Origin: a virus
IMG/VR virus record: IMGVR_UViG_3300020711_000014
Coordinates: 1-50,968 of that record
Length of the DNA stretch: 50,968 bases
Reading direction: 5' to 3' (one strand)
The translations under genes and the position numbers were made by a program. The stretch's first letter is position 1; every line of letters begins with the position of its first letter. Of this stretch, positions 39,253-46,257 are shown one piece after another. Under the pieces are notes generated by a model that worked only from the letters and a program-made list of their open reading frames with translations, was not told the origin of the DNA and searched no databases.

Positions 39253-40608
39253 TCACTTTAGCTCTTCAATTGCTATATCGCTAATTGCGCGTTTGTCCGC
39301 CAACGCCGCCCAGATGCGCTCATCAATGGTTTTGTTGGTCAGCAGGATGTAGCACCATACATCTTGTGTTTGTCCGCTGCGATGGAGGCGCCCAATGGTC
39401 TGCTCATACAGCTCCAAACTCCAAGGTAAACTGATAAATACCAGCTTATTGCCGCCATGCTGAAGATTCAAGCCATGACCTGCGGACTTGGGGTGAATTA
39501 GTAGCAACTCGATCTTGCCCGCGTTCCAACGCTCGATAGCGTCTGTATCGTCTAGCGTTACAGCATGTGGATAGCGGCGTTTGAGTTCGGCTAGCTCTTC
39601 CTTGTAGTTATAGACAATCAGCGTATTGGCTCGTTGGTTCTCGGCTAACAGATCATCTAGCAGTTCAAATCTGTGGTCTGAAAACCACACTGGCGTTTGT
39701 TTGATGTCAAATTGACCGGGAATACTAGACGCCGATTTCTCCGTGTAGTAACAAAAGCCAGAAGCCATCTGTTGTAATTTCTGCGTAACTACGGCAGAAT
39801 TGGCAGCTACTACTTTTGCTTCAGGAAATTGATGCACAAAGTCTTTTTTCATTTTCTCGTAGGGTTCGCGATCTGGCAAATCGCAACGTATCTCTACGGT
39901 TCGCAATGGTGGCAACTTATCTTTATATTCACTGGATTCAAGTAAAAATGTCGCAGGGCGAATACGTTGCATTACTGATTCTAACGATCCTAATCTGGGT
40001 TGCCATTCACCAAAATCGCGATTGATACATACAAAGTATTGCTGTAGGAACGCACCCTTGCTTCTGCCTAACAGCTTTTGGTCAACAATTTTGCACTGAC
40101 CAAAGACATCCTCCAAGCCATTGCTGGTAAAGCTGCCCGTCAAACCCCAACGTATTGGTACAAGGTCTAGCACTTTTAACAATGCCTTAAAGCGTGTTCC
40201 CGATGGGTTCTTGAGCTTGGTTAACTCATCAAACACAATACCGTCAAAATCAAGGTATTGTTCAGTGAGCCATTGAATGTTGTCGTAATTAATGACTACA
40301 ACTTGGGACTTACTTCTCAAGGCTTCTAGCCGTTGCTTAGGAGTGCCAATACAAACTGATAAGGATAAACCCTTAGCCCACTTGTCACGCTCTTGTCGCC
40401 ATACATCGGTGCATACGCGCTTGGGGGCTAATACTAACCAACGCTTAACTATTTTGGTGTCAAGCATTTCCTTCATGGCAGTTAAAGCAATCGCGGTTTT
40501 ACCCGCGCCTACTGATGCTAAAATCATCGCCCTATCGTTCTCGTACAAGAAGTCAACGGCTTTTTCTTGATAATCCCTAAGTTTAAGCATGGCGGGCGTA
40601 TTCTCCAT
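39253..40608 (-). CDS. SNF2-family DEAD/DEAH helicase
   Basis: 451 aa. Helicase motifs in order: RDYQEKAVDFLY (Q-like), ASVGAGKTAIA (motif I, K37), WLVLAPKRV (Ia), VFDELTKLKN (II, D127-E128), GLTGSFTSN (III), then a C-terminal RecA domain with LLIHPKSAGHGLNLQ (V) and YEQTIGRLHRSGQTQDVW (VI). Companion of the VRR-NUC nuclease upstream, as in many phage replication modules. The true start may be the second Met (40590), since the first lies inside the HNH gene end. Confidence 0.92.
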   Translation of the reverse strand: MENTPAMLKLRDYQEKAVDFLYENDRAMILASVGAGKTAIALTAMKEMLDTKIVKRWLVLAPKRVCTDVWRQERDKWAKGLSLSVCIGTPKQRLEALRSKSQVVVINYDNIQWLTEQYLDFDGIVFDELTKLKNPSGTRFKALLKVLDLVPIRWGLTGSFTSNGLEDVFGQCKIVDQKLLGRSKGAFLQQYFVCINRDFGEWQPRLGSLESVMQRIRPATFLLESSEYKDKLPPLRTVEIRCDLPDREPYEKMKKDFVHQFPEAKVVAANSAVVTQKLQQMASGFCYYTEKSASSIPGQFDIKQTPVWFSDHRFELLDDLLAENQRANTLIVYNYKEELAELKRRYPHAVTLDDTDAIERWNAGKIELLLIHPKSAGHGLNLQHGGNKLVFISLPWSLELYEQTIGRLHRSGQTQDVWCYILLTNKTIDERIWAALADKRAISDIAIEELK

Positions 40609-41089
40609 GATATTTATGCCGCGCTTCTTGAGCTACTAAATCTGCTAACTCTAAATCATCAAAATAACCTAAACATCTTTTTCCTGCATCTGTAGATACT
40701 TGAACAATCCATTTTTTATCTCTTGAACACCAATGAACGCCTTTTACGCCAGACTTATTATTGCGATTTATGCCTCGATTCCATAGATTTTGTAGCTTTG
40801 TGGCTGGGCGTAAATTGTCAATATTGTTATTAAGCCTATTTCCATCTATGTGATCTAAAAATTCCGGAACCCATTTATGGTGCATAAAAAATATTAACCG
40901 ATGGCTTAAATAACCTATACCATCAAATTTTATTTTCATATACCCTTGATCGTTTACATGCCCCGCTATATCACCAACTTTAATACAATTACTTCTTGCA
41001 ATTTTCCAGTAAAGCGCTCCATCTTTATATTCAAATAGCTTATGTAAATACTCTAATGGGGGCATGGGTTTGTTACTTTTGCTAGCCAT
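40583..41089 (-). CDS. HNH homing endonuclease with AP2 domain
   Basis: 168 aa. N-terminal strand domain, then HRLIFFMHHKWVPEFLDHID followed by GNRLNNNIDNLRPAT: the HNH core with the usual D-H-I-D-G-x-x-x-N-N. The C-terminal AP2-like domain is SGVKGVHWCSRDKKWIVQVS and onward to the end. It overlaps the VRR-NUC end by 37 nt and the SNF2 start by 26 nt, splitting a gene pair that usually touches. Typical free-standing phage homing enzyme. Confidence 0.9.
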   Translation of the reverse strand: MASKSNKPMPPLEYLHKLFEYKDGALYWKIARSNCIKVGDIAGHVNDQGYMKIKFDGIGYLSHRLIFFMHHKWVPEFLDHIDGNRLNNNIDNLRPATKLQNLWNRGINRNNKSGVKGVHWCSRDKKWIVQVSTDAGKRCLGYFDDLELADLVAQEARHKYHGEYARHA

Positions 41090-41352
41090 TCGTTAATCTC
41101 CAATTTTGTACTTAAACAGGCGTACCGTTGTTTTAAAGCTACAACATCATCTTTAAATATTTCTTGCATCGGCGACAGGTATCCACCCTTTGGTCGCTTT
41201 AATTCTACAAACCATGTATTGCCATTCGGCATACAAGCAATACGGTCTGAAACGCCGCGTTGTGTTGGTGATTTAAACTTATAGGTCTTTCCACCAATAG
41301 ACTCAACTGACCAAACAAAATACTTTTCTATTTCACGTTCGCGTTCGTTCAT
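41053..41352 (-). CDS. VRR-NUC nuclease
   Basis: 99 aa. MNEREREIEKYFVWSVESIG, then SPTQRGVSDRIACMPNGNTW and FVELKRPKGGYLSPMQEIF: the G-x-S-D and ExK of the PD-(D/E)xK VRR-NUC fold. It probably cuts branched DNA together with the SNF2 helicase. The start lies 4 nt from the -10 of its predicted promoter, so its mRNA may be leaderless; no RBS is present. Confidence 0.9.
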   Translation of the reverse strand: MNEREREIEKYFVWSVESIGGKTYKFKSPTQRGVSDRIACMPNGNTWFVELKRPKGGYLSPMQEIFKDDVVALKQRYACLSTKLEINEWLAKVTNPCPH

Positions 41353-41356
41353 AAGA

Positions 41357-41384
41357 AATATATCATAAAAAGTGTTGCACTCAA
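41357..41384 (-). promoter_or_regulatory. Leftward promoter of VRR-NUC
   Basis: Minus strand: TTGAGT (41379-41384), 16-bp spacer, TATATT (41357-41362). Its -35 overlaps that of the rightward promoter. Confidence 0.5.
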
Positions 41385-41402
41385 AAAATAATCTGTTACA
41401 CT
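41375..41402 (+). promoter_or_regulatory. Rightward promoter of replication module
   Basis: TTGCAC (41375-41380), 16-bp spacer, TACACT (41397-41402) within AATCTGTTACACT, the motif shared with the leftward promoters at 1740 and 39206. Confidence 0.62.
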
Positions 41403-41433
41403 GACAGTTCTAAAGAAAAAAGGATAAAGAAAA

Positions 41434-42558
41434 ATGGCAAAGCATTCAGCAATTGTAGGCGGTTCCACCGCTTCTCGGGTAATCAAATGCCCTGCATCTG
41501 TAGCGCTCTGCGCCAAGATGCCGCCAAAGCCTTCAAGCAAATACGCCGACGAAGGAACATTACTTCACAACGCAATCGCAGAAATTTTAGAAAAAGATTT
41601 AGAGCCAAGCGAAATCATTGGTTTTAAGTACAAAGAACTTGAAGTAACTCACGAATTATTTGCTGACAAAATTATTCCCGCTTTGCGTAGTTTGGATGAA
41701 GTTGATCCTGATTGCGAAATGAAAATAGCAGTCGAGTCAGAAGTAGATTTCGGTGAATATCTTCCCGGTGTATTTGGTTCTGCTGACGTTATTGGGCGCC
41801 TTGGAGATAAAGCAATTGTTCTGGATTGGAAGTTTGGTTCTGGCGTAATCGTTAATGCCGAAGAGAACAATCAAGGTATGTTCTATGCCGCGGCAGCCAT
41901 GCGTACAGAGAAAACCAAGTGGGCATTTGAGAGCGCTAAAGAGATTGAGATCATTATTGTTCAACCTCCAGAGATGCGTCGTTGGGTTACAACTCCCGAG
42001 CGCATCAAAGAGTTTGAACAGCAACTATCTATTGCCGTTAAAGAAGCTGGACGCAAAGACGCACCGATGCAATCAGGTAGCCATTGTCGTTGGTGCGCTG
42101 CGAAGCCTGTTTGCCCCATCATGACCGATTCTGTAGCTCGATCAACACAGATTGCATTGAAAGATCTAAAACCCGATTTGATTGCAACTTATTTGCAACA
42201 AGCCGATGTGCTTGAGGATTGGATTAAAGAGCTGCGTGACTTAGCTCATCAGATGTTGGAAGCGGACGTTAGGGTTCCGGGCTATAAGCTAGTAGCTAAA
42301 AGAGCCATACGCCAATGGGCTGACGAACATGAAGCAGCCATAGCGTTATCGACTAAAGGTATTTCACCTCATAAGCCATTAGAAGTCATTTCTCCTGCAC
42401 AAGCAGAAAAGCTTCTTGGTAAAAGCGGCAAAGACGCAATTAAAGATTTAGTAGTAGCAGTAAGCAGTGGCAGTACGTTGGTACCGGAGAGTGATCCCCG
42501 CCCAGCGGTTTTACAAATCGGCAAGCAACTCACCGCTGCCTTAAACAAACTTAACTAG
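41434..42558 (+). CDS. DUF2800 nuclease-like protein (Cas4/RecB-type)
   Basis: 374 aa. N-terminal RVIKCPASVALCAKMPPKPS with the DUF2800 Cys, YADEGTLLHNAIAE, then the nuclease core GVFGSADVIGRLGDKAIVLD (D) and WKFGSG (K), and HCRWCAAKPVCP with three Cys that may hold an iron-sulphur cluster as in Cas4-like enzymes. First gene of the rightward replication module. It probably processes DNA ends for recombination or replication. Confidence 0.88.
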   Translation: MAKHSAIVGGSTASRVIKCPASVALCAKMPPKPSSKYADEGTLLHNAIAEILEKDLEPSEIIGFKYKELEVTHELFADKIIPALRSLDEVDPDCEMKIAVESEVDFGEYLPGVFGSADVIGRLGDKAIVLDWKFGSGVIVNAEENNQGMFYAAAAMRTEKTKWAFESAKEIEIIIVQPPEMRRWVTTPERIKEFEQQLSIAVKEAGRKDAPMQSGSHCRWCAAKPVCPIMTDSVARSTQIALKDLKPDLIATYLQQADVLEDWIKELRDLAHQMLEADVRVPGYKLVAKRAIRQWADEHEAAIALSTKGISPHKPLEVISPAQAEKLLGKSGKDAIKDLVVAVSSGSTLVPESDPRPAVLQIGKQLTAALNKLN

Positions 42559-42570
42559 GAGCAAAGAGCA

Positions 42571-43245
42571 ATGAGCAATTTAACAACATTTAAAAACGCA
42601 GGTTTACCAGCAGTAGCAGATTTATCCAAGGCTTTGAAGTCTAACTTAGCAACCGTTACCGATGTTGGTACTGTGATTATTAAGATGGACAAGACAGGTC
42701 ATTGGGTATTTGGTTCAGATCAAACTGAAACGCAAGATGGTTCCGAATGGGCTATCAATCCTTTTAGCTTTGTACATGGTTACATCGCTTGGGGCGCGTC
42801 TGAAGTATTGGGTGAGAAGATGGTTCCCATTAATCAACCACTACCTGAACTCGAGCCAGCACCAGCCAATGCTAAAAAAGGTTGGGAAGTACAAGTCGGT
42901 TTAGAAATGAAGTGCATCAATGGTGACGACAAGGGGCTAACAGCTCGTTGGGCAACCACAGCAACCGGCGGCAAACGCGCCATCCAAGCATTGGGTGTTG
43001 AGATTGCCGAGCAGATCGAGAAAGACTCTAGCAAGCCAGTTGCCATCGTTGCATTAGAAACTGAGCATTACACTCACAAGTCTTATGGTAAGGTATACAC
43101 CCCAAAGATTCGTGTAATTCGTTTTGAGTCTATGGAAGTGGAATCAGCTACCGATGCGCCTGAACTTGAGGCACCAGAAGCAGATGAACCAGAAGTAGCA
43201 GCAGCTCCAGCAGCGCCAGTGCGTCGTCGCAGAGCAGCCGTATAA
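42571..43245 (+). CDS. Possible ssDNA-binding protein (224 aa)
   Basis: MSNLTTFKNAGLPAVADLSK start with GGAGCAAAG leader. It lies between the DUF2800 and polymerase genes, where single-strand binding (DUF2815) proteins usually lie. Beta-rich middle with VGTVIIKMDKTGHWVFG and KPVAIVALETEHYTHKSYGK, then an acidic tail PELEAPEADEPE and a final VRRRRAAV. SSB role is inferred from place and the acidic tail only. Confidence 0.6.
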   Translation: MSNLTTFKNAGLPAVADLSKALKSNLATVTDVGTVIIKMDKTGHWVFGSDQTETQDGSEWAINPFSFVHGYIAWGASEVLGEKMVPINQPLPELEPAPANAKKGWEVQVGLEMKCINGDDKGLTARWATTATGGKRAIQALGVEIAEQIEKDSSKPVAIVALETEHYTHKSYGKVYTPKIRVIRFESMEVESATDAPELEAPEADEPEVAAAPAAPVRRRRAAV

Positions 43246-43259
43246 ACTTGTATAAACAC

Positions 43260-43332
43260 GGGGTGAAAGTACTGACACTATTCAGCTCAAGTACTCGAGG
43301 ACGAACGACTAAAAAGACTTGCGAGTAGCCCC
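43260..43332 (+). ncRNA. Structured RNA element A (73 nt)
   Basis: GGGGT (43260-43264) can pair with GCCCC (43328-43332). Inside are AGTACT...AGTACT (43268/43290) and ACTCG...CGAGT (43293/43322). Its 3' end GCGAGTAGCCCCAC is identical to that of element C at 49042-49055, whose outer helix changes the U-G pair to C-G. Followed by an AACTAGAGGA ribosome site. Confidence 0.5.
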
Positions 43333-43357
43333 ACCTAATTTAACTAGAGGACAAATC

Positions 43358-43561
43358 ATGGTAGACAGATCAAATTTAAACCCGACAGAGCGTCGGCAAA
43401 TCAGCGAAGTAAAGATGGCGATGGTTCGCGCCGCGCAAGTCAATATTAAGAATATTTTCCCAAGTCTTGGCGCCAAGAGCGAAAAAGTGCACCACACTAA
43501 GAGCTTGTCGCATACGCGTAAGGGTTCAGGACGTAAGCACCAGCAAGGTAAAGTAGTATAA
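43358..43561 (+). CDS. Small basic protein (67 aa)
   Basis: Start at MVDRSNLNPTERRQISEVKM with CTAGAGGA ahead; longer forms run into the RNA element. Helical N-terminus and a basic C-terminus (HTRKGSGRKHQQGKVV) suggest DNA or RNA binding. Flanked by structured RNA elements on both sides. No family is recognised. Confidence 0.7.
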   Translation: MVDRSNLNPTERRQISEVKMAMVRAAQVNIKNIFPSLGAKSEKVHHTKSLSHTRKGSGRKHQQGKVV

Positions 43562-43568
43562 CGATTAC

Positions 43569-43689
43569 GGGGGAAATAATCGGCTCGCGAAAGTGGATAC
43601 ACAAGTAAGCCTTGTCCAAAGCGGGAAGCCTAACATCCTAGGAAAAATGGTTAGGTAGCAAGAGGATAGTAAACCGATTAAAGTACCCC
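43569..43689 (+). ncRNA. Structured RNA element B (121 nt)
   Basis: Outer GGGG/CCCC, then TAATCGG (43577-43583) with CCGATTA (43674-43680). Inside are ACAAG-TAAGC-CTTGT (43601-43615) and CCTAAC...GTTAGG (43629/43650). The 3' flank CCCCACCTAAATTAGAGGA resembles that of element A. A leader or small RNA of unknown role. Confidence 0.5.
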
Positions 43690-43712
43690 ACCTAAATTAG
43701 AGGATTAGGATA

Positions 43713-43880
43713 ATGAGATTCATTATTGGATTTATTGCTAGTGCAATTTTATTAACTTTTACATGGTGGCTGGCTGGATATAACTTTGACCAACGAAATA
43801 TTGATGTTGCTTTTGGATTTGGTATGAGTGTAATTCTCAGCTTTATTGCTGGTATGGGTGCGGAAACCACTAAATACTAA
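43713..43880 (+). CDS. Small membrane protein (55 aa)
   Basis: MRFIIGFIASAILLTFTWWL, hydrophilic turn NFDQRNIDVA, then GFGMSVILSFIAGMG: two membrane helices. AGGATTAGGATA leader. Function unknown. Confidence 0.7.
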   Translation: MRFIIGFIASAILLTFTWWLAGYNFDQRNIDVAFGFGMSVILSFIAGMGAETTKY

Positions 43881-43894
43881 AAAGGATTAGGACA

Positions 43895-44230
43895 ATGATT
43901 GTAGATAACAAAGACGGTACATTTAGTATTAAACGCCTTACTGTATGGGAAATGTCCGCTGACGAAGTAAAGATTTTGCAAGAGCAAAATAAACAGCTTA
44001 AAGAGTTTGTTAAAGCAATATTAGTTCATGGCGGTGACGGCGTTGGTGATTGGGATGGCTATGAATTACAAGAGTTGGCAGTTAAATCAGGGCTGTTTAT
44101 AGAAAAGACAATGACCGAGCCATGTAATTTAGGTAAAGAAGAAACCGAAAGCTGTTTATGCCGCGAGTATTGCTATGGCGAAGAATCGTGGGAATGCTAC
44201 AGAATTAATAGATTCTTGTTGGAGGATTGA
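43895..44230 (+). CDS. Hypothetical Cys-rich protein (111 aa)
   Basis: MIVDNKDGTFSIKRLTVWEM, a coiled coil KILQEQNKQLKEFVKAIL, then a Cys-rich end EPCNLGKEETESCLCREYCY with WECY, four to five Cys that could bind zinc. Overlaps the polymerase start by 1 nt (TGATG). Function unknown. Confidence 0.7.
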   Translation: MIVDNKDGTFSIKRLTVWEMSADEVKILQEQNKQLKEFVKAILVHGGDGVGDWDGYELQELAVKSGLFIEKTMTEPCNLGKEETESCLCREYCYGEESWECYRINRFLLED

Positions 44231-46176
44231 TGTCAATTCTTTGGATTGACTTTGAAACCAAGTCCCGTTGTAACTTGTTAACGCGAGGCGTATACAACTA
44301 CGCGCAAGACATCTCTACGGAAGTCTTGTGTATGTCGTATGCGTTTGATGATAACGAAGTTATAACGTGGACGCCTGACATGCCGTTCCCAGAAGAAGTC
44401 ATGCGGCATGAAGGCATGATTTACGCTCACAATGCCGCGTTCGAGCGTCTTATCTTTTGGTATGTCTTGCAGGTCAATTTCAAGCTCGAGCAATTCTATT
44501 GCACCGCTACGCAAGCGCGAGCCAATTGCGCTCCCGGATCATTGGAAGATGTTGGTCGTTTTGCTGGCGCCTCGATGCGGAAGGATTTCAGAGGATCTCA
44601 ACTGGTTCGCGCTCTATCTATTCCGCAATCGGATGGAACATTTAATAATGATCCTGAATTGATGAAAGAAATGATTGAGTACTGCGAGCAGGACGTTCGA
44701 GTGATGCGAAACATTAGCAAACTGATGCGTCCATTATCAAAGGAAGAATTAGATGATTACCATATCAACGAGCGCATTAATGATAAGGGCGTATTGGTCG
44801 ACGTATCACTTGCCCAAGCTGCTATGTTGTACTCGGAAGAAGAGATCGCGGAAGTACAAAAGCTTGTCGTTGAAATTACCGAAGGCGAAATCACCTCTGT
44901 ACGTTCTCCCAAGATGCGGGAGTGGGTTCAGTCGCGGGTTGGTAGCGAAGCGCTCAAGCTCATGGAGAGCTATAAAGAGGGTCGAAAAAAGTATTCAATC
45001 GACAAGAATGTACGAAATACTCTCCTCGCTTTTGCAGACGAAAACCCAGACGAAGTTCCGCCGCATGTAGCCGATGTTATTCAATGTGCCGATGATTTGT
45101 GGGCATCTTCAGTAGCGAAGTTTCAGCGTATGGTGAACTTGGCTGACATCGAGGATCACCGCGTTCGTGGTGCCTTTATGTTTAACGGCGGTTCAGCTAC
45201 GGGAAGGGCTTCTAGCTTTGGGCTACAGGTGCATAACTTTACTCGTAAATGTGCTAAGAACCCTGAAGCTGTTCGCGCTGCGATGGTTAAAGGCGACGAT
45301 ATTGTGCCGCAATATGGTAAAAGAGTGACCGATGTGCTAAAAGGAATGTTGCGTCCAGCGATTGTTCCATCTAAGGGTAAATACTTAGTAGTGGCAGACT
45401 GGGCAGGTATTGAGGCACGATGCAATCCGTGGTTATCTAACAAACCTCAAGCCGAAGAAGTCCTCGATATTTTTAGGACTGGAAAGGATATTTATGTTCG
45501 AGAAGCTGCGGGAATTTTCCATTGTGATGAAGCAGACATTACGCCTGATCGCAGACAGATTGGCAAGGTCGCTATTCTTTCATGTGGTTATGGTGGTGGT
45601 ATTGGTGCTTTTGCTGCGATGGGTCGTAACTATGGTGTGGTTCTACCCGAATCTGACGCCAAGCGAACGGTGGATGCGTGGCGTAGGGCAAACCAGTGGG
45701 CGGTGCATTACTGGCAGGAACTTGAGTCAGCCTATACCCGTGCAATGCGTAATCCGGGTTACGAATTTTCTGCGGGTCGAGTAACTTATCTATATGACAC
45801 ACAACATCTTTGGTACGCACTTCCAAGTGGGCGCGTGTTATGCTATCCATATGCGCGCTTAGATGACGAGGGGATCTCCTACGCCAAAGCAGCGTGGAAA
45901 CCGGCTGCAATGGCTACAGAATGGGCGAGAGCTAGACTCTGGAAAGGGCTTGCTTGCGAGAATATTACGCAAGCTGTTGCCAATGATATTCTCCGCAATT
46001 CGCTACGACGATTAGATAACGTGGTTTTGCACGTTCATGACGAAATAGTTATCGAAACTGATAGTCCAGAAGAAGTAAAATTACAGATGGAAAAAATTAT
46101 GTGCGAGCCACCCGTTTGGGGTCAGGGCTTACCCTTAGACGTAGAAGTAAACATTATGACAAGGTACGGAAAGTAG
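44230..46176 (+). CDS. Family A DNA polymerase with 3'-5' exonuclease
   Basis: 648 aa from ATG 44230 (GGAGG RBS). N-terminal exonuclease with WIDFETKS (D7, E9) and MIYAHNAAFERL, EYCEQDVRVM. Polymerase motif A VADWAGIEARCNPW (D390), motif B RRQIGKVAILSCGYGGG, motif C VLHVHDEIVIE (H603-D604-E605). A replicative T7-type enzyme for the phage. Overlaps the gene before by 1 nt. Confidence 0.93.
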   Translation: MSILWIDFETKSRCNLLTRGVYNYAQDISTEVLCMSYAFDDNEVITWTPDMPFPEEVMRHEGMIYAHNAAFERLIFWYVLQVNFKLEQFYCTATQARANCAPGSLEDVGRFAGASMRKDFRGSQLVRALSIPQSDGTFNNDPELMKEMIEYCEQDVRVMRNISKLMRPLSKEELDDYHINERINDKGVLVDVSLAQAAMLYSEEEIAEVQKLVVEITEGEITSVRSPKMREWVQSRVGSEALKLMESYKEGRKKYSIDKNVRNTLLAFADENPDEVPPHVADVIQCADDLWASSVAKFQRMVNLADIEDHRVRGAFMFNGGSATGRASSFGLQVHNFTRKCAKNPEAVRAAMVKGDDIVPQYGKRVTDVLKGMLRPAIVPSKGKYLVVADWAGIEARCNPWLSNKPQAEEVLDIFRTGKDIYVREAAGIFHCDEADITPDRRQIGKVAILSCGYGGGIGAFAAMGRNYGVVLPESDAKRTVDAWRRANQWAVHYWQELESAYTRAMRNPGYEFSAGRVTYLYDTQHLWYALPSGRVLCYPYARLDDEGISYAKAAWKPAAMATEWARARLWKGLACENITQAVANDILRNSLRRLDNVVLHVHDEIVIETDSPEEVKLQMEKIMCEPPVWGQGLPLDVEVNIMTRYGK

Positions 46177-46203
46177 TAAACTGTCCGTCCAATAAAGCGA
46201 AAA

Positions 46204-46230
46204 AGTCTGAACCCTTATGAGATTCAGACT
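46204..46230 (+). terminator. Hairpin between polymerase and primase genes
   Basis: AGTCTGAA (46204-46211) with TTCAGACT (46223-46230), 8 bp, then ATTTCT. The weak U tract suggests attenuation or RNA processing rather than full termination. Confidence 0.5.
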
Positions 46231-46257
46231 ATTTCTAACCAATAACTAGAGGATTAA

